The notes: a model not told the origin generated them from the letters alone. DNA of 64,000 nucleotides from Azorinus chamasolen (GCA_963576725.1 OY755237.1:67701472-67765471), one strand, 5' to 3'; counted from the first letter of the stretch, positions 28,656-39,892 are shown. Made by a program: numbers and translations.

Positions 28656-28708
28656 ATAGTTTTTGTCACATGGCCGTAAAAAAGAGCTCACTTCTAATTC
28701 ATTACAAA

Positions 28709-28914
28709 TACAGTAAAACCTCTCTATAAAGGCCACTAAATTGCATCAATTATTTTGTGTTAAATGCAGGTGGCTGCTTAAAGCAAGGTGAAAGTAAAAC
28801 AGAACGCTCCTATAGGAGCGTTGGTTTACTTTCACCTTGCTTTAGGCAGTCACCTGCCCTAAATACCAACTAATTACCACAATTTTGTTGCCGTTATAGA
28901 GAGGTTTTACTGTA
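28709..28914. mobile_element. T2 MITE, full length
   Basis: TACAGTAAAACCTCTCTATA to GAGAGGTTTTACTGTA. Palindrome around GCTCCTATAGGAGC, slightly shorter on the right arm. Confidence 0.85.
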
Positions 28915-29659
28915 TTGAAACTCATTCAACTGACTCAAACGTCCAATCTATGTCAGAATTGGAATATTTTTCAGTCTACGACAACCTTTCTTCTGCCGTC
29001 TTTGTATTATCTGACTGTCACAGAATTAGATCTACGGCCACATTATCGTTTATTCAAAGAAACTGCGTCCGTTCCTCCAGGGATTAGAAAAGTAATTGAA
29101 TTTCGTCTTACATCGACGACAGGAGATTTTACGAGGCATAAAGATTAAACGATTGGTTGAATATATTTGTGCCTAAAATACAGGGGAGATGCTATCTTGG
29201 GATTCCTACAAAACATTCTCTCATTGAATTCTTCGAGTTTAGGCAGATTACTAAGATAAAATTACCAACATAACCACAGTTAACAGGATTTTCTAAGTGT
29301 GCTTTATTTAATCAATCTAAAACAAACTCACGGAAATTCAATAAATGAAACTCTCGTTACTAGGGTAACACGGATTCTGTATAAAAATACCATGCACGTG
29401 TAAATTTGTACAAACATCTGAATGGTGGCTTTTACATATAAATAACGCGTAGGGAAGAGCTATTTTGTATAAAAATGGGCATGCATTGTCATTTCGTTTG
29501 TATAAGTATCTCGTATGAAAAATGATAGCATGTATACCGAGGTATCGATTACATAAATATATTATATATGCATAACTATGTCCTCTGAATTAAGCTTTGT
29601 TTTATGAAACAGCCTCGTAGAAAGCATGCAGATGTGATTCGGATATAAATGATTAACCT
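28915..29659. other. intron stretch without recognisable repeat
   Basis: Several short frames exist, none resembling a known family. No missing galactosyltransferase exon was seen here. Confidence 0.45.
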
Positions 29660-29877
29660 TTAACCCTTTCGCTGCCAAACACTGTCGTCTGCTAACTTTG
29701 TCGTCTGCTACAAATTTTCATTTTTTTTTAATTTTCTTCACTTTTTGTTTCAAAAACATAGTAACAGTAACAAACAGTTTGGATCCTGATGAGACGCCGA
29801 GTTACTCGGCGTCTCATCTGGATCCAAACTGTTTGCATAGGTAATCACAGATCCGGCATTGACAGCGAAACGGTTAA
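29660..29877. mobile_element. P2 MITE at the left edge of the segmental duplication
   Basis: TTAACCCTTTCGCTGCCA to CAGCGAAACGGTTAA. Palindrome AACAGTTTGGATCCTGATGA / CATCTGGATCCAAACTGTT with its dyad in GCCGAGTTACTCGGC near 29803. Homology to copy 2 starts at the dyad. Confidence 0.85.
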
Positions 29878-30013
29878 CCCCATGACTACTCATGTAAGAA
29901 ATAATGACACTGTGAATATTGATTAAAATATTTTGTTATAATAACACAAAACAAATTATATACAGAATCACAACGGGATAAGGGATAATTGAATGCATTT
30001 TTGCATTTGCAGA

Positions 30014-30182
30014 TACAGTAGAACCATTCATATATTGAACATAGTAGTCTTAAAAAGCAGTTGGCTGCTTAATACAGGACAAAAGTAATACCGAAATCTC
30101 CCATAGGAATTTTCTGTATTACCTTTGCCCTGCATTAAGATACCAGCTGTCTTATAGGTCCATGATTATACTTCTTTTGGAT
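30014..30182. mobile_element. T5 MITE, left part, split by the 5.7-kb element
   Basis: TACAGTAGAACCATTCATAT with AGTTGGCTGCTTAATACAGG / CTGCATTAAGATACCAGCTG. The right end CTTTAAGACAAGTTCTGCCG resumes at 35884-35904. Confidence 0.75.
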
Positions 30183-30415
30183 GTCAAGTAAACAGATTGG
30201 GTTTTCGTCAAATTCTGATAGTATACCGTTAGTTAAACACCAAACTTTAGAAAATTCTTACCGTTTTTATCTAGTTTTGATTTAAATCGAGTTTTTATTG
30301 TACCGCGAACCGTGTATTTTGAAAATCGATACATGATTATCTCCCTTGCGTGACGTCACTTGTGATGCTCGCCAGTCAGGGATCCCATTGAGAGGGAGGA
30401 ATGTACACAGAAACT

Positions 30416-30638
30416 TAACCTTTTCCTTTAAATTAACGCCTCTGCAAACAAAGTAGATCCAGATCAGAACCTACAGGAACAGCCTAATTAGGGTCTGTTC
30501 TGTTTGCTTACAAAATTAGATCAAATCGGACTCCTAAGTTTCTATAAATACCCAAATTATTTTCACACTTTTCCAGACATTACGTTCATGGATTAGCCAT
30601 AGAAAGTGACACTTTATCGAGTAGGGGAAACTATTAAT
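30416..30638 (+). mobile_element. P1 MITE inside the 5.7-kb element
   Basis: TTAACCTTTTCC to GTAGGGGAAACTATTAA. Shortened hairpin AACAAAGTAGATCCAGATCA / CTAATTAGGGTCTGTTCTG. Confidence 0.65.
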
Positions 30639-30704
30639 GGGGTGTGATGTTTATTTTAGGTGTGAAATACAATGATACTTAAAATTAAACACATATTTTT
30701 TATC

Positions 30705-30893
30705 TTAAACCTTCTCTTGCCTTTTACCCATGCCCTGTTGTATAATTACATATAGCTTCACTGTGTACACGTATTTCGCTATGCAATCACTTCTGTAAAT
30801 CAACTTGTAAATAGTGCAGACCCTGATGAGACAGCTCCTGCAGGTTTTCACTATTTACAGGTATATTGACGTGAATAGCAAGCGAATGGTTAA
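30705..30893. mobile_element. P3 MITE, right arm deleted at the apex
   Basis: TTAAACCTTCTCTTGCC to AGCAAGCGAATGGTTAA. GTGCAGACCCTGATGAGACA with GCTCCTGCAGG is followed at once by TTTTCACTATTTACAGG. Confidence 0.75.
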
Positions 30894-31129
30894 AACTTAC
30901 TTTACCTGTCAGTGAATTAACACTATTCATAAACTATAATTTAAAAAGAGGATGAGGTTAGAACCAAGACCATTAGCAAATAGTGTAGATTCAGATCAGA
31001 GGACCATTTGGGTCCCGCCCATAAGTTGGGTCCAAACAACTTTTAGACAGAACCAGACAACTTTAGATGAATTTCATATTTAGGCAAAGTGGGTTCAGAT
31101 GAAATGGGACGTTCTCGTTAAGTAACATA

Positions 31130-31937
31130 GTACTATGTATAAATGTACGTACTTTAGAAAAAAAAAAAGAAATTCCACCAAAATGCAGAAAAATAGAAAA
31201 TTATTTATTTTACTTTAATATTTGCAATACCAAAAATGATGCATTACTTTCGGGAAATCGAGTAAAGGTTGAACTACCAAAATATGTATTTTGTTGGGAA
31301 AATGAGAAAAGGGTGGATCTTGATAATAAATGGTTGTCAGTCTTGAAGAATGACTAATTTTTTTTTTTAATATATTCATGTTTCTAAAGCGTGTGAATTA
31401 TGTTTAAATGACTGGACCCACTACATATAAAAATGTCTATAAAAAATATGGTCAACATATTAAAACTGTTACTACATTTTTCTTTATCATAATTTTACAG
31501 TATACTCGTATGCGCAATTTAATTATGGTTTGTATTACATGTATATGGAAACAACAGTAAACATAACCATTAGAATTTCTCTATGCATGTATGAATGAAT
31601 GTGTTAAATGGCCTTAGGCCATATTGTACTAAGCCATATTACACAAAAAAATGCCCCATGCAGGGTCAGTCGCCAGATGTCAGTTATCATAGTGGCCTTT
31701 AGGATTATTGCAAGGCCATAAAACCCGCTTCCTGTATATTACGTATTGTTGCATTCCTTTATGTAGCTGTGGTAACTTGTCAAAAGAATCAATCATTGCG
31801 GTCATGGTGCCTCAAAGTTAGTTTTGGGCAAAATGTAGGTAATAATCAGTAAAACTATAATTATAAAACGCATCCAATGAACAATTCCGTAAATTACAGT
31901 AATCCAGAATGACTTTTTTCCTATGGATTTATGGTCA
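31130..31937. other. AT-rich interior of the 5.7-kb element
   Basis: Long A and T runs, no coding frame of note. Nothing further recognised. Confidence 0.45.
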
Positions 31938-31946
31938 AAATTGTCC

Positions 31947-32871
31947 GATTCTAGGACATTTGCCCCCCCGGACCTTTGCCCCCCCGAACTTTGCCCCCCC
32001 ATTTCGGCATGGGCGGACATTTGCCCCCCCCCGTGTTTTAGCTAGGGCGGACATTTGCCCCCCCGTGACCTTGATTTGTTTATTTGTCAATCACATCCAA
32101 TTGCTTAAGTGCTTTACTTTGAGGACATTTGAGAAAATTGTATTAAAGAACTCTCGAGGTGAGGACACTGTATGATGTATTAACCCTTTCCTGTTTTCAA
32201 GCATTTGATCCAGATGACTACATCCTAGGATTCTAAGATCCTAAGATTCTAGGACATTTGCCCCCCCGGACCTTTGCCCCCCCGAACTTTGCCCCCCCAT
32301 TTCGGCATGGGCGGACATTTGCCCCCCCGTGTTTTAGCTAGGGCGGACATTTGCCCCCCCCGTGACCTTGATTTGTTTATTTGTCAATCACATCCAATTG
32401 CTTAAGTGCTTTACTTTGAGGACATTTGAGAAAATTGTATTAAAGAACTCTCGAGGTGAGGACACTGTATGATGTATTAACCCTTTCCTGTTTTCAAGCA
32501 TTTGATCCAGATGACTCCTGTATAGAAAATGGGGGGGGGGGGGCAAAGGTCCACCCAGGAGAAAACATTGCAAACGGAATAGATCCAGATGACTCTTATA
32601 TAGAAATGGGAGGGGGGGAATGTCCGCCCATGAGAAATGGGGGGGGGGGCAAATGTCCGCCCTAGTGGAAACGCCGGGGGGGGGCAAATGTCCGCCCTAG
32701 TGGAAACACCGGGGGGGGCAAATGTCCGCCCATGTAAAAGGAGGGGGCAAGTCACGGGGGGGCAAATGTCCGCCCTAGCTGAAACACGGGGGGGCAAATG
32801 TCCGCCCATGCCGAAATGGGGGGCAAATATAGGGGGGGCAAATGTCCGGGGGGGGCAAATGTCCGTAAACC
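31947..32871. mobile_element. Foldback-like element with C/G-run tandem arms
   Basis: The left arm is built of units such as GGGCGGACATTTGCCCCCCC and GTGTTTTAGCTA, repeated and then duplicated as a ~298-bp block (31947-32219 and 32245-32516). The right half (32530-32871) has the reverse complement, GGGGGGGCAAATGTCCGCCC, many times. Both flanks carry AAATTGTCC (31938-31946 and 32872-32880), a 9-bp putative target duplication. The ends GATTCTAGGACATTTGCC and GGTTTACGGACATTTGCC (inverted) agree. Proline- or glycine-rich open frames here are repeat translation. Confidence 0.8.
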
Positions 32872-32966
32872 AAATTGTCCATGTTCAAAAATTGCAAAAG
32901 GATCATATTTATGATAAACTATTTCTCTGATGAAAAAATATGTGTCAGTAAATCACTTCACGAATA

Positions 32967-33410
32967 TAAACCCTTCATTCCACGTGCCTGTTTATGCCAA
33001 TGCAAACATAGTAGACCCTGATCAAACGTATTGAAACAAATTTACAAACAGAGTAGATCAAGATCAGACAGCTTCTGATCAGGTTCTTGTCGATTTGCTT
33101 ATGAAATAATATACCGGTAGGTCTGGTTGTACAATTACTGCCATAGCATGTGCTCATATATCATTAACTCTCCATGAAATCATTATTTCTTACACGAATA
33201 TTCATGAAGAAGATCTAAAGGCTTTTTTCACAATGTTAACTTTTCAAATAGATCATTGGCTCTGACAGATAAATTAGGATTAGATCAACAAAATTTCGCA
33301 AGCAAACAGAGCAGAACCTGACCAGACAGCTCTTACAGGAACCGTCCGATCTGGATCTACTCTATTTGCAAACGCGCGTGAAGCCGTTTATATAAGAAGA
33401 GAAGGATTGG
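32967..33410. mobile_element. two P1 remnants
   Basis: 32967-33215 has ACAAACAGAGTAGATCAAGA / CTTCTGATCAGGTTCTTG in + orientation. 33300-33400 has AAGCAAACAGAGCAGAACCT / CGATCTGGATCTACTC in - orientation. Confidence 0.55.
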
Positions 33411-33798
33411 GAAATTGATTTTAAAGCAAATTAGGTGTCTGCTTCCAGGAGTGTAGGGTGATTCCCCCATAGGGTGATTCCCCCATAGGATGATTGCCCT
33501 ATGGGCAATTGCCCCTTAGGATAATAACCCTTTAGGATTATTGCCCCATAGGGTGACTGCCCCTCAATATAAAAAATATATTATTATTTTGTAAAAAAAT
33601 AATATATAAGTAAAATTTAATAAATTATATGATGAAAATAAATTAGTAGAAAGCTGTGTAGACCAATTGGAACTCTTGTATGTATTGTATTGACTCCAAA
33701 TATTTGGACATGTAAACCTTAAGAAAGGGCATAATCCCCATTAGAAAGTACACACTAAGAAAATTTTTGTACAACTTAAATGAAGAATTAACAATTCT

Positions 33799-33982
33799 TT
33801 AATCCTTTGCCTACTAAGTGCAACCTAACTGGTATTTGCTAACAGTTTGGATCCTGATTAGGCGCTGATTAAGATAGCGTCTCATCACAATGCAAGCTGT
33901 ATGATCAGTCATTAGTCTCTCAAAAGCGTACACAAAACGAAAGTAAGAAAAAATGGTGACAGGTCACTGCTATAAGGGTTAA
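33799..33982. mobile_element. P6 MITE inside Foldback-like element 2
   Basis: TTAATCCTTTGCCTAC to CTATAAGGGTTAA. AACAGTTTGGATCCTGATTA / GCGTCTCATCACAATGCAAG with CATTAGTCTCTCAAAAGCG. Confidence 0.65.
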
Positions 33983-34191
33983 TAGGAGCTACACTGTGGT
34001 TTGTATGTCCAAATTAAAAGGGTAATAAATTAAGATTCTGTTTCATTTCGGGACACTGTATAGAAATATCAACAACAATAAATAAAAGTTAATCGATTTT
34101 ATTTTCTTGCATACACTCAATGCATTTTATTATAATATTTCATAATAATATCATATTATTTTTAATATTATATTAATGAATATTCATGACA

Positions 34192-34594
34192 AAGCTTTCT
34201 GATCAGTTTCTGTTCTGTTTGCTCAATGACAATAAATATTCATTAGGTAAAGCACATCATTGTAAGATAATGTAATACATTATACCAGTACATATGGCAT
34301 ATATTGTATTTATAAGCATAAATTGTATGACCACCTAAAGCTATATAATCTGGATCTACCCTGTTTGCTCAATGTCAGATAATAAAGAGTCATTAGCTAA
34401 AGATAATGTAATACTAGCACATATAGTATATTAAACAAGCATAAATTGTGTGAACAAATATTTCTAATTCCTTCTCATCGAAACAGATTAGACCCAAAAC
34501 AAATTTAAAGCTATATGATCTGGGTCTACCCTGTTTGCTCAATGTCAGATAATAAAGATTCATTAGCTAAAGATAATGTAATACTAGCACATTA
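34192..34594. repeat. ~150-170-bp tandem repeat derived from half a P1 hairpin
   Basis: TCTACCCTGTTTGCTCAATG with ATTAGCTAAAGATAATGTA occurs at 34337-34426 and 34507-34594; a weaker first unit (CTGTTCTGTTTGCTCAATG) starts near 34192. Each unit begins with the right arm of a P1 hairpin. Confidence 0.7.
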
Positions 34595-35159
34595 TTATTT
34601 ATACTAATTGTGCATGTTAATGCTTTTGTGCAACTTAATGCTTTTAAAGTTGTACAATGGTGTAATGATAAATGTCTTTATCAACCTTTAATTGGACTAA
34701 CTCTTTCCCTTATGTAAGCACATTTTGAGGCATCTGCTAACAGATTAGACCCAGATCAGACGGCTCCTATAGTAAGCATCAAGGAAAAAAGTAAAGCAAA
34801 TTATTTGACCTTTTAGCATTCAAAAACATTTTTATTACCATGGGGGTAGTTAGGAGCATTAGGTAAAATTGGACATACAAATACAATATTTTATTCAGCA
34901 CAAAGAAAATTATATGGCATTTAGCCTTCAAAAACATCAAATAATTTTATAATATAAAAAAAGAAAACTAAAAACACTTTTTAGGGATTTTTAATAACCA
35001 TGGGGGAATTGCCCAGTTTGGCAGTTTTATTGCGGGGCAGTCATCCAGGGGGCAATCATCCAGGGGGGAATAGTCCTATGGGGTAATCACCCTATGGGGA
35101 AGTTGTCCGTACCCCTGCTTCCAGCAGTGCTAAATCGTGTTTATTAATCATTTTTTCTC

Positions 35160-35330
35160 TTAAGAATATTTATTAAAGATTTCATGACCTCATGAATATT
35201 CATTACAGGGATTACAGAGACGCTAGACAACCCTGGTCGAATCTAAAGACATAAGTCTTCGGACTAAGCAATCAGAGCATATCCTGATCAGACAGTTCCT
35301 GCGTGATTTGGGTTTACGCTGTTAACAAAA
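35160..35330 (-). mobile_element. P1 remnant
   Basis: CATGACCTCATGAATATTCA with AATCAGAGCATATCCTGATC and GTGATTTGGGTTTACGCTG. Confidence 0.5.
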
Positions 35331-36119
35331 CGTTTGTATAGAATATTTTTCCACGAAGAAAAAGCCCATTAACCTACAGTGCTAGACCTAAGTCACATTT
35401 ATAACAGAATGTAGCATATATCCTTTTTTATAATTGTAGACCCAAGTCATCCACTGCATCTCTAGTATAAATTTCACGGAAAACAGCCATCGAGACAAAA
35501 TGTAAATCACATCACATCTCGTCTTTTGGTAATTTAAATAATCCTATTTAGTCTCTGTTGGATTAGGAGCTACACACATAGGCAGGGATACGCCCATAGG
35601 CAGCACAAATTGCCATTTTAGCACTCAAAACGAAGCAGAAGTTCATTACGTGCTATTCTTTTCTATACGATATCTAGTTCGACATTTATAGCGAATGTCA
35701 CAAGTGACGTCATCACAAGGGAGATAAGCGAACGACCAAAATCAGCCAGTGCTTACTTATCGGTGATATATGACACCTGCTATGTGCGATATGACTGTAT
35801 TTTTTTGTGTTTTCGAAACTTCGTCGTACAAGGTACCCATTTGTCAAATATTTACGAAAAAGTGTCCTACCTGTTTACTTGACCTTTAAGACAAGTTCTG
35901 CCGTAATCATACACGGAACTGAGTAAGTTGTTGAAATAATCTCAATAGCACACTCCTGTTTGTTTCGATGTAAGTCAAACCAGTACAGCGTTTTAAAACT
36001 TACGACTATGTCGGGATTGCATGGTTAAATACATAGAACATACACTGTACAACTAGAAAAGTTCGGTTGAATCTCTTATTTTTTATCACTTATCCTGTTA
36101 TGCACGACCAATTAAGCAT

Positions 36120-36462
36120 TTGGATCAGCAATCAACAGTTTGGATTTGGAAGCTTCACAAAGATCATCCAAGCGTCTTGACACTAGGTTAATAGTTTCTC
36201 AATAGCTTGGTCGAATTGGAAGTAAAAGTTGATCCAGATCAGACAACACTCTTCAAGGCAAGTTCAAGATTAACATTTATCCCGTCGTAAAAATATAATG
36301 CTTGCTCAAAGTTGGAGCTGGTGCCATTTCCCGGTGCCATTTGCACTGCTTCAGATTCGATCAAGCGTTTAAGAAACTATTGACCGAGTGCCAAACAGCT
36401 TGGACCCTGATGCGACGCCGAGTTACTCGGCGTCTCATCTGGATCCAAGTTGTTTGCAACGG
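36120..36462. mobile_element. P6 remnant and P2 hairpin (copy 1)
   Basis: 36120-36230: AACAGTTTGGATTTGGAAGC with AGTTTCTCAATAGCTTGG. 36378-36462: AACAGCTTGGACCCTGATGC / GTCTCATCTGGATCCAAGTT around GCCGAGTTACTCGGC. In copy 2 (50962-51046) the stem is more perfect. Confidence 0.65.
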
Positions 36463-37178
36463 CAAAACAGGGCGCGCTTTACGGGAGAATGGTCAAATGA
36501 AAGCAAAGCAGACACTTTATGGTTTTGACCTGGATCTAATCGAAACAATTCGTAATTTGATCATCCGATAACTTTCAGATCCTCTTAATGGGGATAATTT
36601 GCGTGCAAATGCTCTATAATGTGTCTTATCTCTCTTAGTCGATATTCTTTCTCTGTGTCCATAGTGTAGACGTTTAAAGTTGTGTTATCTGAAGAAAAGT
36701 CCATAAATACTATTTAGTGTCATTTAACCCTTTCAAAGAGGAAATTTCTTTCATGGTGATGTGTTTATAAATAATACGATTTTTGAAAATGTTTTGTGGG
36801 AATTTATTCCATTTGGATATCAATCACAATGTATCTGTTGGATGAGCCGGTGTAACATGTGTTTTGTTGGTTTTGTTTATGTTGTTGTTTGTTGTTGCTT
36901 TTTTGTTTTGTTTCATAAAGTAGTTCGTGCCAGCGAGTGTGGCTAGTTTGAATCCTGATATGACGCAGAGATACGTCTCGGCTAGACTGAGACTATTGTA
37001 CATGTATTTGTAAATATTGTCAGGAATGTTATATGTTACAAACAACCATGGGTTTCTCTGCGTACCTATTACACACCAATGCGCCCATTATTATATAACA
37101 GTATGTCCGCTAAGACTATAATCAACTATTATTAATACGATATAATTATATTAACCCTTCAATGTTGAATTTCAAAAC

Positions 37179-37377
37179 TTTAACCCTTTCCTCCATAAAT
37201 ACGCCTTTCTATGCCTATATAAATGTAACATTTTGAAATAGGAGCAAATGCTCTGTTTACACAATGGTTTCAAAACTACAAATTCTAAAATTCTCCTTTT
37301 CTATACTTAAAAGTCATTTTCTGTAGTTTTATTAAAAGAGGTTTGATCTAAAAATAGCCTATGAGGGAATGGATTAA
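37179..37377. mobile_element. P4 MITE (copy 1), left arm deleted
   Basis: TTAACCCTTTCCTCC to GAGGGAATGGATTAA. Only GGAGCAAATGCTCTGTTTAC remains of the palindrome; copy 2 (51765-51989) keeps about 28 bp more of the left arm. Confidence 0.75.
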
Positions 37378-37772
37378 AGCAATCAAGCTTACCGTGAATG
37401 TTCAGAGAATGATGTTTTTAAGAAAAAGTGTAATAGGAGCCCTCTCTTCTGAGACGGACTGAGACGCACTGAAACGGTTAATTATATTTCGTTCAGTATG
37501 TAAATTACTGAGAAGAAAAGGGGTAACTAATATCTAAAACAGCGTGATAAATTGCATCTGCTAGAAACGTGCTCGTAAGGTAATTAGTTTGATGTTTAAT
37601 ACGAAACTGGTGTTATTTAGTATATTGCATATAACAATACTACCGCATTTATTATACTGGAACCGTTTTCTCATTAGACATGTATGAACATAAACATAAA
37701 CAGGGACTTCCGTCGCTTGACTGCGAAAGCGTTGATGATGTAAGGTGTGTTGATTATGCGTTCCCGGTGAAA

Positions 37773-37980
37773 TACAGTAAAACCTCTCTATAACGGCCAC
37801 TAAATTACATCAAATATTTTGTGTTAAAGGTAGGTGGTTGCTTAAAGCAAGGTGAAAGTAAAACAGAACGCTCCTATAGGAGCGTTCTGTTTTACTTTCA
37901 CATTACTTTAAGCAGCCACCTGCTCTAAAAACCAGCTAGTTAACACAATTTAGTGGCCGTTATAGAGAGGTTTTACTGTA
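37773..37980. mobile_element. T2 MITE (copy 1)
   Basis: TACAGTAAAACCTCTCTATA to GAGAGGTTTTACTGTA. Spacerless palindrome around GCTCCTATAGGAGC. Counterpart at 52385-52592. Confidence 0.88.
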
Positions 37981-38067
37981 CCTATAAGCTACTGTTTCTC
38001 AAGTTCTAAGTGTTTTGTTTGTGGAACCTGTTATCTGAAATTAGCAGAGGTAGCCATTTGCACTTTA

Positions 38068-38312
38068 CCTCATAAATATTCATGTAAAAAAATAATGACA
38101 TCATGTATATCAATAAGATGAATATTTATAATGGCATACGAACACATGTTTGGACATGCGAGAAAAAAATACGATCAGATCTTTATAATTCCATTTTCAG
38201 AATGTTCCGTGTCCAGACGGCCCATGTATGGACCGTTTGATCTTAATATACTCTGTTTGCAAAGTCGCCAAAAGGTACCTTTATTATGTAAACGGTTAGA
38301 CTGTGTTTCTCA
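38068..38312 (-). mobile_element. P1 MITE, hairpin decayed (copy 1)
   Basis: TTTACCTCATAAATATTCAT with AATAATGACATCATG, then CTCTGTTTGCAAAGTCGCC. The hairpin is unrecognisable apart from GTTTGATCTTAATATACTC. Confidence 0.55.
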
Positions 38313-38414
38313 AGTACTAATTTGGCCAAAACGAACTTTTGCGGGAATGATATTTTTTGTTTACTGACCGTCTGACGCATACATTACTTTATCCTGCAGT
38401 GATACACCACACCA

Positions 38415-38604
38415 TAAAAAAGTAATGCACATCTAAAATATTTTCAATAATAATTTCTTTATTTCTCCACTAAACCATATGGTGTGACTACTCTTTAGAA
38501 TCGTCTCTTCGAGACGATTCTAAAGAGTGGTCACACCATAGGGTTTGTTGATAGAGAAATGACGATTTCAGTATACGGGAACGCACATTTATCTGTTGTT
38601 CTGT
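38415..38604. mobile_element. H1 palindromic element (copy 1)
   Basis: CTCCACTAAACCATATGGTG and GACTACTCTTTAGAATCGTC around TCTTCGAGA, then GAGTGGTCACACCATAGGG. Counterpart at 53012-53199, where the loop is TCGAAGAGA. Confidence 0.85.
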
Positions 38605-38673
38605 TTTAATGAAACATGGACACACAGTGTAAGGATTTGTTGTAATTCTATGCGTCCCTGCTATGCAATGATA

Positions 38674-38882
38674 TAGAGTAAACCCCATCTAAAGCGGACG
38701 TTAAAATAAGTATCAATGTCAGTCTTTTAGACAGGTGGCAGGTCAATGCAACAGGTTGAAAGTCATGCAGTTTCGGAGCTTTCTGCATGAAAAAAAAGTC
38801 AATCCTGTATTAAGCAATCATCTGCCTAATTAGACCTAAAGTGCTCAATATCAGTATTCCGGTTTAGATGGTTTTTACTGTA
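38674..38882. mobile_element. T1 MITE (copy 1)
   Basis: TAGAGTAAACCCCATCTAAA to GATGGTTTTTACTGTA; shortened core. From about here on the two duplication copies become nearly identical (counterpart 53269-53477). Confidence 0.75.
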
Positions 38883-39041
38883 TTTATTCTGATTTAGAGT
38901 CACATCATGGAAACATCTTTAATAGGTATATGTCCGTTATAAGACAAGATAACCGTGCCATTCACACTTGGATTATAAGAGCCGTCTGATCATGGTCTGC
39001 TTTGTTTGCTTATGAAACTATTTCTACAGCGTCCGTGTTGG

Positions 39042-39271
39042 TTAATCCATCACCTCATAGGCTATTTTAGATACAACCTCTTTAAATAAATCTACCGAAA
39101 AGGAGCATTAATTAGAGAAAAGGAACATTTTTAGAATTTTGTAGTTTGAAACCATTGCGATAAATAGAGCATTTGCTCCTATAGGAGGGAACGATCTGTT
39201 TATCACAATGGTTTCACAAATTGACTTTTACAGAGTCGTCGAAAGTCGTCAATATGAGGGAATGGGTTTAA
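39042..39271. mobile_element. P4 MITE (copy 1)
   Basis: TTAATCCATCACCTCATAGG to GAGGGAATGGGTTTAA. Palindrome GAAACCATTGCGATAAATAG / CTGTTTATCACAATGGTTTC. Counterpart 53637-53866. Confidence 0.8.
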
Positions 39272-39305
39272 GTCATGATATTTGACACAAATATGGCCTA
39301 TATGA

Positions 39306-39480
39306 AGGTCTACATCAGATGAATAAATTAAAACATTTTCAAAACTAACTTCTGTTTTTCTCTCCATCAAGCCCTATGTTCTGACCACTCTTTAGAATCG
39401 TCTCTTCGAGCGGTCACAACATAGGGTTTTGTGGAGAAATGAGGATTCGAGTATCTGAGTACGCATTTTTATCAATAAAG
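39306..39480. mobile_element. H1 element, right core deleted (copy 1)
   Basis: GACCACTCTTTAGAATCGTC is followed by TCTTCGAGCGGTCACAAC, so the second arm lacks the AAAGAGT part. Counterpart 53901-54075. Confidence 0.7.
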
Positions 39481-39489
39481 CTGCCTATA

Positions 39490-39702
39490 TAGAGTTGAAC
39501 GTCGAAATCTCGAACTCGGAAAACTCGAATATCAGTTTAACTCAAGTGACAGCTTAATGCGGGTCTAAAGTAATTCTGAAACTCCTACAGGAGCTATGAA
39601 CTTGATGAATTGTTCAGATTAGAAATCGGATAACTCGAACTTCTGATATCTCGAACTAATTTGTATAGTCCTCTGAAGCTCGAGATATCGAAGTTCAACT
39701 GT
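39490..39702. mobile_element. T7 MITE (copy 1), 69 bp shorter than copy 2
   Basis: TAGAGTTGAACGTCGAAATC to ATATCGAAGTTCAACTGTA. Copy 2 (54085-54366) has 69 extra bases after GTTTAACTC that match the interior of other T7 copies, so copy 1 has a deletion. Confidence 0.8.
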
Positions 39703-39714
39703 ATATGGAGTACA

Positions 39715-39892
39715 GGGTCCATGCTTATAAAGCTTTTAGTTGAGTCTGAGTTTCGTTCTCAAGCTTTTGATTGGTCAGATTTGAGTTCTCAAGCTTTTGA
39801 TTGGTCAGATTTGAGCCAAAGGCTCAAATCTGACCAATCAAAAACTTGAGAACGAACTCAGACTCAACTGAAAGTTTTATAAGCATGGACCT
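39715..39892. repeat. H2 long palindrome (copy 1)
   Basis: GGGTCCATGCTTATAAAGC to AAGCATGGACCT, with the same left-arm internal duplication as 25384-25561. Confidence 0.85.

Larger units (their letters stand above)
33449..35114. mobile_element. second Foldback-like element
   Basis: The left arm repeats GGTGATTCCCCCATA-type units (33457-33570). The right arm (35025-35114) has the inverse, CTATGGGGTAATCACCC and CTATGGGGAAGTTGTCC. CTGCTTCCAG flanks both sides (33439-33448 and 35115-35124). The inverted right terminus GGGTACGGACAACTTCCCC resembles GGTTTACGGACATTTGCCCC of the first Foldback-like element. No coding frame. Confidence 0.7.
30183..35883. mobile_element. 5.7-kb terminal-inverted-repeat element, non-autonomous
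   Basis: The left end GTCAAGTAAACAGATT is mirrored at the right end by CTGTTTACTTGAC. About 160 bp inside, both ends share TTATCTCCCTTG and GACGTCACTTGTGA in inverted orientation (near 30337 and 35710-35730). It splits a T5 MITE that reads continuously across the borders. No transposase frame was found. The interior holds MITE remnants and two Foldback-like elements. A target duplication is not obvious. Confidence 0.75.

Noticed and set aside
32477..32809. 110-codon Pro/Cys-rich frame on the minus strand and Gly-rich frames on the plus strand
   Set aside because: They are translations of the C/G-run tandem units of the Foldback-like element, open in several frames because the unit lacks stops.
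26000..36000. Search by eye for the missing GWGGEDDD exon
   Set aside because: No TGGGG-containing stretch translates to the motif; the candidates near 34840 and 35000 are Foldback-like arm units.
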